Assembly (NCBI RefSeq): GCF_004343195.1
Contig: NZ_SMCR01000005.1
Span: forward strand, 62,001-126,000
Source of the DNA: Biostraticola tofi
GTDB taxonomy: Bacteria > Pseudomonadota > Gammaproteobacteria > Enterobacterales > Enterobacteriaceae
DNA length: 64,000 bases
Reading direction: 5' to 3'
A program made the translations under genes and the position numbers. Positions 58,937-64,000 of the stretch are shown here, one piece after another. Below the pieces are notes generated by a model, which saw only the letters and a list, made by a program, of their open reading frames with translations, searched no databases and was not told where the DNA came from. Each line of letters begins with the position of its first letter. Position 1 is the stretch's first letter.

Positions 58937-59404
58937 ATGAACAGTGAAAACAAACATTCAGCCGGCAACTCTGCGCCGTTGCTGCTGGACCAGCAGTTCT
59001 GCTTCGCCCTGTATTCGGCCAACCTGGCACTGAATAAAGTCTACCGTACGCTATTGACCAGGCTTAACCTGACCTACCCGCAATATCTGGTCATGCTGGT
59101 GCTGTGGGAGCGGGATGAAATCACCGTGTCTGATATTGGCGAGCGTCTCTTCCTGGACTCGGCCACGCTGACACCGCTGTTAAAACGACTTGAAGTCGCT
59201 GGTCTGCTGGGTAGGTTCCGTTCAACGGTGGATGAACGGCAGGTGATCATCCGCCTAACCACCGAGGGCCGCGGACTGCAGCAAACGGCGCTCTCTATCC
59301 CGAATGACGTGCTTTGCGCCACTGCCTGCAGCGCGGATGAGCTCTCTGAACTCAAGCGGCAGCTTGAAATGCTGCGAGGCCGCCTGGCGACACACTGTTC
59401 CTAA
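58937..59404 (+). CDS. ohrR: OhrR, organic-peroxide-sensing MarR-family repressor
   Basis: 155 residues from the ATG at 58937. [22 protein letters not shown] holds the peroxide-reactive cysteine (Cys22) typical of Ohr[42 protein letters not shown] is the winged helix. On oxidation it leaves DNA and ohr is induced. ohr lies 150 bases downstream on the same strand. Confidence 0.92.
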   Translation: MNSENKHSAGNSAPLLLDQQFCFALYSANLALNKVYRTLLTRLNLTYPQYLVMLVLWERDEITVSDIGERLFLDSATLTPLLKRLEVAGLLGRFRSTVDERQVIIRLTTEGRGLQQTALSIPNDVLCATACSADELSELKRQLEMLRGRLATHCS

Positions 59405-59475
59405 TGGGAATGAATTAACCTGTTAATCATGACTGCACTTAAATCAGTGTAGCCATTTTAATAGTGAGCGATTTA

Positions 59476-59487
59476 ATCGTATACGAT
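59476..59487. promoter_or_regulatory. Candidate OhrR operator before ohr
   Basis: ATCGTATACGAT is a perfect twelve-base palindrome, 68 bases before the ohr start, in a position to overlap its promoter. The site is unlike the TACAATT-type boxes of other bacteria, so assignment is by context. Confidence 0.45.
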
Positions 59488-59554
59488 ATTTTTCTGGGCG
59501 AGGACCTCTTCGTTCACCATAATGACAGTCTACTAACTGATAAAGGAACAGCCT

Positions 59555-59983
59555 ATGTCTATCGAAAACGTAGTTTACCGCGCCAAAGCTAAAGCCACCG
59601 GCGGCCGTGACGGTCGTGCAACCTCTTCCGACGGCGTACTGGATGTAAAACTGGGCGTACCTAAAGAGATGGGCGGCGCTGGCGGTGAAGTGACTAACCC
59701 GGAGCAACTGTTTGCGGCGGGCTACTCGGCGTGTTTCCTGGGCGCGCTAAAGCATGTGGCTGCTCAGGAAAAAGTAAAAATCCCGGCCGACGCCTTTATT
59801 GAAGGAACGGTAGGTATTGGCGCTATTCCTACCGGTTTTGGTATTGAAGCTCAGCTCGATATTCATCTGCCCGGCCTCGATCGTAGCGTAGCAGAAGATT
59901 TGGTGCAAAAGGCCCATGTGGTATGCCCTTATTCAAATGCGACCCGCAATAATATCGATGTGACGTTGAATATCATCAACTGA
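59555..59983 (+). CDS. ohr: Organic hydroperoxide resistance protein Ohr
   Basis: 142 residues, OsmC/Ohr fold. A thiol peroxidase that reduces organic hydroperoxides, working with lipoyl proteins. The two catalytic cysteines are in [17 protein letters not shown] (Cys60) and [13 protein letters not shown] (Cys124). AAAGGAACA upstream supports the ATG. Regulated by OhrR upstream. Confidence 0.97.
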   Translation: MSIENVVYRAKAKATGGRDGRATSSDGVLDVKLGVPKEMGGAGGEVTNPEQLFAAGYSACFLGALKHVAAQEKVKIPADAFIEGTVGIGAIPTGFGIEAQLDIHLPGLDRSVAEDLVQKAHVVCPYSNATRNNIDVTLNIIN

Positions 59984-60079
59984 TAAACCGGCTTAGCGGC
60001 GGTATGAAAGGCGCTATGGCGGGGCACGTCGATGGCACCTCTCTGGAAGCTTGAACCGCTTACCGTCATAAGTATGCGA

Positions 60080-60119
60080 ATAGCGCTGCAACAGGTATGA
60101 TTGCAGCGCTATTTTTTTA
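60080..60119 (+). terminator. Terminator after ohr
   Basis: ATAGCGCTGCAA (60080-60091) pairs perfectly with TTGCAGCGCTAT (60101-60112), followed by TTTTTT. Confidence 0.85.
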
Positions 60120-60309
60120 TGCCCAGTGATTTCGAGTGTGATTTATTCTTTTGGTTAAACTTTTTGCCGCTTTCCCTGTCCATAAAAACTAACAATAAGC
60201 AAAACGCACTGATGGTTGCCCGCAATATTGACCCGTTTCATGTCAATGACAGGCAACAAAAGCTATCGGGTATTGATTTCAATACCGTTATACCGGGGCA
60301 TCCTCATTA

Positions 60310-61998
60310 ATGGATTTTTTCAAAAAACTATCGCACCAAAAGCTTTCTCTTTTCCTCGCGGTTTATATCGGTATTTTTCTCAATATCTCGGTATTTATCC
60401 GGCGATTTGACGTGCTTACCCTGCGGGCAAACTCTGCTTCATTGCGGGTGGCGTTGACTGAAATCGTCGCGACCGTGCTGTTCACGTTTTTTTTGATGCG
60501 TATTATTTCACTGGGTGGGCGGCATATATACCGTATGCTGGCAACGTTGCTGGTATTAATTTCCGTCGCAGCCAGTTATTACATGACCTATTTCAACGTG
60601 GTGATCGGCTACGGCATCATTGCTTCGGTAATGACCACCGATGTTGATTTATCGAAAGAAGTCGTGGGAATGCACTTCTTTTTATGGATGATAGGCATCA
60701 GCGCCATTCCGCTAATGCTCATCTGGAAGAATGCCTTGAACGATACGCTGCTGACCCAAATCAAAGTCCGCGGCCAACGTACCAGGACTCTCCTGATCCT
60801 GCTGGCCGTTGCGCTGCTGGTATGGTTGCCGCTGCGCTATCAGGATTACGCGCAAAGTGTGCAGGAGAAAATCACCAATATCGATTTGCCCAGCTACGGT
60901 GGCCTGGTGGCTCACTCTTATCTGCCGTCAAACTGGCTGGCGGCGCTGGGACTGTTTGCCTATACCTCTTTTGATGAGAATCAGGATCAGGACAGCCTGT
61001 ACAATCCGGCCGACCACCATAGTTACGTTGCGCCAGCCGGTATTGATGATACCTATGTGGTGTTTATTATTGGCGAGACCACCCGCTGGGATCATATGGG
61101 CCTGCTGGGATACCACCGCGATACCACGCCCAAATTATCCCGTGAAAAAAACCTGGTCGCCTTTCGCGGCCAATCCTGTGACACTTCAACCAAACTGTCG
61201 CTGCGCTGTATGTTCGTCAGGGAAGGGGGGGCTGCTGATAATCAACAGCGTACGCTTAAAGAGCAAAACGTCTTTGCCGTTATGCGCAAACTGGGGTTTA
61301 CCTCTGAGCTGTTCGCCATGCAGAGCGAAGTCTGGTTTTATAACAATACCGATGTGAACAACTTTTCGTTTCGTGAAACTATCGCTTCTGAAAAGCGTAA
61401 TGACGGCAAGGCAGTGGACGATATGCTGTTGGTTGGCGAACTTAAGGAATCCCTGGCGCGTTACCCCAAGGGCAAGCATCTGGTAATACTGCATACCAAA
61501 GGTTCCCACTATCTCTATTCCCAACGCTATCCCCGCAGCTTCGCCCGCTATCAGCCGGAATGCGTAGGGGTCGATGAGTCCTGCACCCGGGATCAGTTAA
61601 TCAATGCCTTTGACAACAGCGTTCTTTATACCGATACCTTTATCGACAGCGTAATTGATCAGGTCCGGGATAAAAAGGCGTTGGTTTTCTATGCCGCCGA
61701 TCACGGCGAGTCAATTGACGAGAACCTGCACTTTCATGGTACTCCGCGCCATATGGCGCCCCCTGAGCAATTTCGTGTCCCTTTGATGGTCTGGGCGTCA
61801 GATGCTTTCCTCAGTTCTCCCGAGCATCATGCGGCTTTCGAGCGGCTGAAGGCTCAGCAGCGGATTGGCGTGACCCACCGGCATCAGGAGCTTTATGATT
61901 CAATCCTGGGGTGTCTGGGTTACCGTTCTGCTGATGGCGGTATAAAGAGCGACAACAACTGGTGCGCCAAGCCGGTCGAACAGAGCGACCCAGGTTGA
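60310..61998 (+). CDS. eptB: Kdo(2)-lipid A phosphoethanolamine 7''-transferase EptB
   Basis: 562 residues (E. coli 563). Transfers phosphoethanolamine from phosphatidylethanolamine to the outer Kdo of lipopolysaccharide. Five N-terminal membrane helices (about 10-190) lead into a periplasmic sulfatase-like domain with VVFIIGETTRWDHMGLLGYHR, the nucleophile region CDTSTKLSLRCMF (Thr294 likely), and YAADHGESIDENLHFHGTPR. It sits just before proK, as in E. coli. No strong ribosome binding site is visible. Confidence 0.94.
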   Translation: MDFFKKLSHQKLSLFLAVYIGIFLNISVFIRRFDVLTLRANSASLRVALTEIVATVLFTFFLMRIISLGGRHIYRMLATLLVLISVAASYYMTYFNVVIGYGIIASVMTTDVDLSKEVVGMHFFLWMIGISAIPLMLIWKNALNDTLLTQIKVRGQRTRTLLILLAVALLVWLPLRYQDYAQSVQEKITNIDLPSYGGLVAHSYLPSNWLAALGLFAYTSFDENQDQDSLYNPADHHSYVAPAGIDDTYVVFIIGETTRWDHMGLLGYHRDTTPKLSREKNLVAFRGQSCDTSTKLSLRCMFVREGGAADNQQRTLKEQNVFAVMRKLGFTSELFAMQSEVWFYNNTDVNNFSFRETIASEKRNDGKAVDDMLLVGELKESLARYPKGKHLVILHTKGSHYLYSQRYPRSFARYQPECVGVDESCTRDQLINAFDNSVLYTDTFIDSVIDQVRDKKALVFYAADHGESIDENLHFHGTPRHMAPPEQFRVPLMVWASDAFLSSPEHHAAFERLKAQQRIGVTHRHQELYDSILGCLGYRSADGGIKSDNNWCAKPVEQSDPG

Positions 61999-62105
61999 TG
62001 TCGACAAAACCGCGCGGCGTGAAAGCAGGCGCATCGGTGTGTTACCGGTGGCCAGATGATAACGGTGGTTTTATATGCAGTTAACATTGATGTTATAAAA
62101 AGGGA

Positions 62106-62134
62106 TTGACGTTAAAACAGGGGCGCAGTAAGAT
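62106..62134 (+). promoter_or_regulatory. proK promoter
   Basis: TTGACG (62106-62111), 17-base spacer, TAAGAT (62129-62134), with a GC-rich GCGGCC discriminator as in stringently controlled stable-RNA promoters. Confidence 0.85.
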
Positions 62135-62145
62135 GCGGCCGCATT

Positions 62146-62222
62146 CGGTGAGTGGCGCAGCCTGGTAGCGCAATACGTTCGGGACGTATGGGTCGGAGGT
62201 TCGAATCCTCTCTCACCGACCA
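62146..62222 (+). tRNA. proK: tRNA-Pro (anticodon CGG)
   Basis: 77 bases including the encoded CCA. Acceptor CGGTGAG pairs with CTCACCG; the anticodon stem-loop ATACGTTCGGGACGTAT presents CGG; the T-arm GGAGGTTCGAATCCTC is canonical. It follows eptB as proK does in E. coli. Confidence 0.97.
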
Positions 62223-62261
62223 AATTTCAAACCCCTGTTCCGGTAGGCGAACAGGGATGAT

Positions 62262-62297
62262 AAAACGATAAGTCCAGCAGGCTTATCGTTTTTTTTC
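62262..62297 (+). terminator. Terminator after proK
   Basis: AAAACGATAAG (62262-62272) pairs with CTTATCGTTTT (62282-62292), followed by T residues. A second GTTCGCC-type hairpin, CCCTGTTC/GAACAGGG, precedes it. Confidence 0.85.
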
Positions 62298-62947
62298 GCC
62301 TGCATTTTGGGTAAATCTCTGCCGGTTTGCCACAGCCTTAGCATCAGTCTGCCAGCGCTCTGCTGCCGATCACTAGGTGATCAGTCTCAGGAACCCGTCC
62401 AGCGAGACCTTGACCATTTTCACCGCTTAGCGTCGGTTATATTCACTTTATAAATCAATAAAAGCAATTTTATTATTATATTTATATTTAGCATTCAGTG
62501 ATATTAATCATAAATGCACGTTATTTCATTGGATAAAAAGAGCAATACGACCCGATGGGGTTATTTAAGTTCAGTATTATCAGTCGCTTAATGAATTTCT
62601 GCCGTGGTGTTTCAAGCGTAGAAAAGCGATTACTAAAGTTATTACTCTTTTATTACATGTTAAAATCAACTGGATGATACAATTTTTTTCTTATTAGCGG
62701 TAATTGTTAAATGAAAAAATTCAAAACTAATTTGCATTAGGTCAGGCGTTAATATAATAATGCGCTATGATTTGAAATTCATACCGCCAGGGAGGGGTTG
62801 TCTTCTTTAAGTTAATCAATATATTTGCAAAGATTTGTTTATACTCCTAATGCGTTTGCTCAGTAAGTAATCAATACTCTGCTTTTGCGATAATGTCAGA
62901 AAATGATGTAACACCGTGCACCTTTAATAAAAATCAGGATTGATCAT
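62298..62947 (+). promoter_or_regulatory. Long AT-rich flhDC control region
   Basis: 650 bases without a gene. In enterobacteria flhDC has a long regulated promoter and leader, and this stretch fits that role. I could not place a convincing CRP site or a -35/-10 pair in it. Confidence 0.5.
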
Positions 62948-63292
62948 ATGAGTTGCGAAAATTTACTCAGGAATATTCACGAAGTCAATTTGTCGTACTT
63001 GTTATTGGCTCAAGCTTTAATTAATCAGGATAAAGCGGCTGCTCGTTTTCGTCTCGGTTTGAATGAAGAGACTATAAATGTGTTATCTACTCTCTCTTAC
63101 CCCAATTTGATTAAATTGGGTGAACTAAATCAATTAATTTGTCAGTTAAGAATTGATAATAAAACGGTCATTTCATGCTTAACCAAAGAATCACGCGTTG
63201 ACGATTTGCAGCATGTGCATACGGGAATTATTTTATCAACCCAATACCTTGATTCAATTGATAGCCTAAGAACTGCTCAACATAAAGGATAG
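62948..63292 (+). CDS. flhD: Flagellar master regulator FlhD
   Basis: 114 residues (E. coli 116). With FlhC it forms the FlhD4C2 activator of class II flagellar genes. [30 protein letters not shown] and [17 protein letters not shown] match FlhD; a cysteine (Cys residue in ISCLTKES) replaces the usual TQLTQ context. It lies four bases before flhC, so the two are coupled. Confidence 0.96.
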   Translation: MSCENLLRNIHEVNLSYLLLAQALINQDKAAARFRLGLNEETINVLSTLSYPNLIKLGELNQLICQLRIDNKTVISCLTKESRVDDLQHVHTGIILSTQYLDSIDSLRTAQHKG

Positions 63293-63296
63293 TCCT

Positions 63297-63878
63297 ATGA
63301 GTTCTGGAAAAAGTATTTTGCAGGAAGCAAAGGATATCCAGCTGGCGATGGAGCTTATCTCGCTCGGTGCCCGTCTACCGATTTTGGAAAGTGAAACCGG
63401 TATCAGCCGTAACCGGCTGATTAAACTTTATAAAGAGGTCAGGGGGATGCCGCCCCCTAAAGGATTACTGCCGTTTTCAGCAGACTGGTTTCTGACCTGG
63501 GAACAAAATATTCATTCATCCATTTTTTATAATATATACCTTTCTCTGCTTAAAGTTGAAGAAGGACCATCTATATTCATATTGACTAAATCATATCGGC
63601 TTTACCTGGAATTATGCCCGAAAGGCCAGAGTGAAGAGGGTCCAGTATTAGGATTGACCCGCGCATGGATTTTGCTGCGCTTTATTGACAGCCAGTTATT
63701 AGGGCATACCCGCTGTACCTCATGTGGTGGCGCGTTTATTACCTATGCCTATCATCCATCCACTATGTTCTTATGTAGTTTTTGTAATCCGCCATCGCGG
63801 GCGATAAAAAAACGTAAACTTTCAGAAAACGCTGCCGATAGTCTTACTTATTCTTTAAGAGAAGTTAGAAATATGTGA
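63297..63878 (+). CDS. flhC: Flagellar master regulator FlhC
   Basis: 193 residues (E. coli 192). [42 protein letters not shown] is the family N-terminus; the zinc site uses four cysteines in [30 protein letters not shown]. Zinc-binding and DNA-contacting regions are intact, so the regulator looks functional. Confidence 0.97.
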   Translation: MSSGKSILQEAKDIQLAMELISLGARLPILESETGISRNRLIKLYKEVRGMPPPKGLLPFSADWFLTWEQNIHSSIFYNIYLSLLKVEEGPSIFILTKSYRLYLELCPKGQSEEGPVLGLTRAWILLRFIDSQLLGHTRCTSCGGAFITYAYHPSTMFLCSFCNPPSRAIKKRKLSENAADSLTYSLREVRNM

Positions 63879-64000
63879 ACTGCGCATGAAAAGGTGCTTT
63901 GGCGGAAACAGCATACAGAAGTCAACCTTTTGATGTTTCCAGTCTGTCGTTGAAGCACTTTTCTGAACATCTCCATGAAGCTATGTAAGGAGCACGATTG
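63879..64000 (+). promoter_or_regulatory. Upstream region and likely start codon of the gene after flhC
   Basis: AAGGAG at 63987-63992 is followed five bases later by TTG at 63998-64000, the last bases of the window. In enterobacteria motA follows flhC at about this distance, often with a non-ATG start, so this may be motA; the coding sequence lies outside. Confidence 0.35.

Noticed and set aside
62146-62300. Integrated element at the tRNA-Pro gene
   Set aside because: No integrase and no duplicated tRNA 3' end downstream; the following region leads normally into flhDC.

Overview
The window is about 64 kb of a moderately GC-rich enterobacterial chromosome. The core blocks match the Escherichia/Erwinia/Sodalis type of organisation: mnmE-yidC-yidD-rnpA-rpmH | dnaA-dnaN-recF-gyrB, yidA, dgoR-K-A, yidQ | ibpA-ibpB, glyQ-glyS, yiaF, mtlA-D-R, sodA, fdhD, wecH, ohrR-ohr, eptB-proK and flhD-flhC. 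At least four loci are broken by a nonsense codon, a frameshift or a deletion. That pattern would fit a Sodalis-like or other host-associated enterobacterium in an early stage of genome decay; the genus is inference.

Layout. 1-4.9 kb: a partial DapA-family aldolase, a peroxiredoxin/ArsR pair, a divergent LysR/pdxI pair, and a decayed HxlR regulator/quinone reductase module. 4.9-7.4 kb: AT-rich accessory DNA carrying a coupled two-gene cassette (a DUF3800 protein plus a small protein with a nuclease/toxin-like C-terminus) beside the 3' end of mnmE. 7.4-18 kb: the membrane insertion, RNase P and L34 genes on the minus strand and the replication operon dnaA-dnaN-recF-gyrB on the plus strand. 18-19.9 kb: an orphan gene and a 9-bp tandem repeat. 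20-30.6 kb: yidA, a shortened D-galactonate operon (dgoRKA without dgoD and dgoT), then a sugar operon (FGGY kinase, FucI-type isomerase, DapA-type aldolase, MHS transporter, LacI regulator) with two matching LacI-type palindromes.

30.6-41.6 kb: yidQ and the heat-shock pair ibpA-ibpB with a sigma-32 promoter and RNA-thermometer-like leaders, avtA, an AI-2E family permease, and ghrB followed upstream by a deletion remnant of a 2-ketogluconate (kgu) operon, then a GNAT acetyltransferase, glyQS and yiaF. 41.6-46 kb: the mannitol operon under several CRP-like sites. 46-50.9 kb: an orphan gene, sodA, fdhD, a DcrB-like exported protein and a frameshifted aldB. 51-60 kb: wecH, a GlxA-type regulator with an isochorismatase-family hydrolase, small stress or detoxification enzymes (DJ-1/PfpI, VOC, cupin, nitroreductase), a 30-residue membrane peptide, mdtG, an HD hydrolase and ohrR-ohr. 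60-64 kb: eptB, tRNA-Pro(CGG), and the flagellar master regulator flhDC. The likely start codon of the next gene is at the right edge.

The best candidate for something not fully described is the DUF3800 plus small-nuclease-like cassette at 5.86-7.03 kb. The next best is the LacI-controlled kinase/isomerase/aldolase/transporter operon of unknown substrate at 23.6-30.6 kb.
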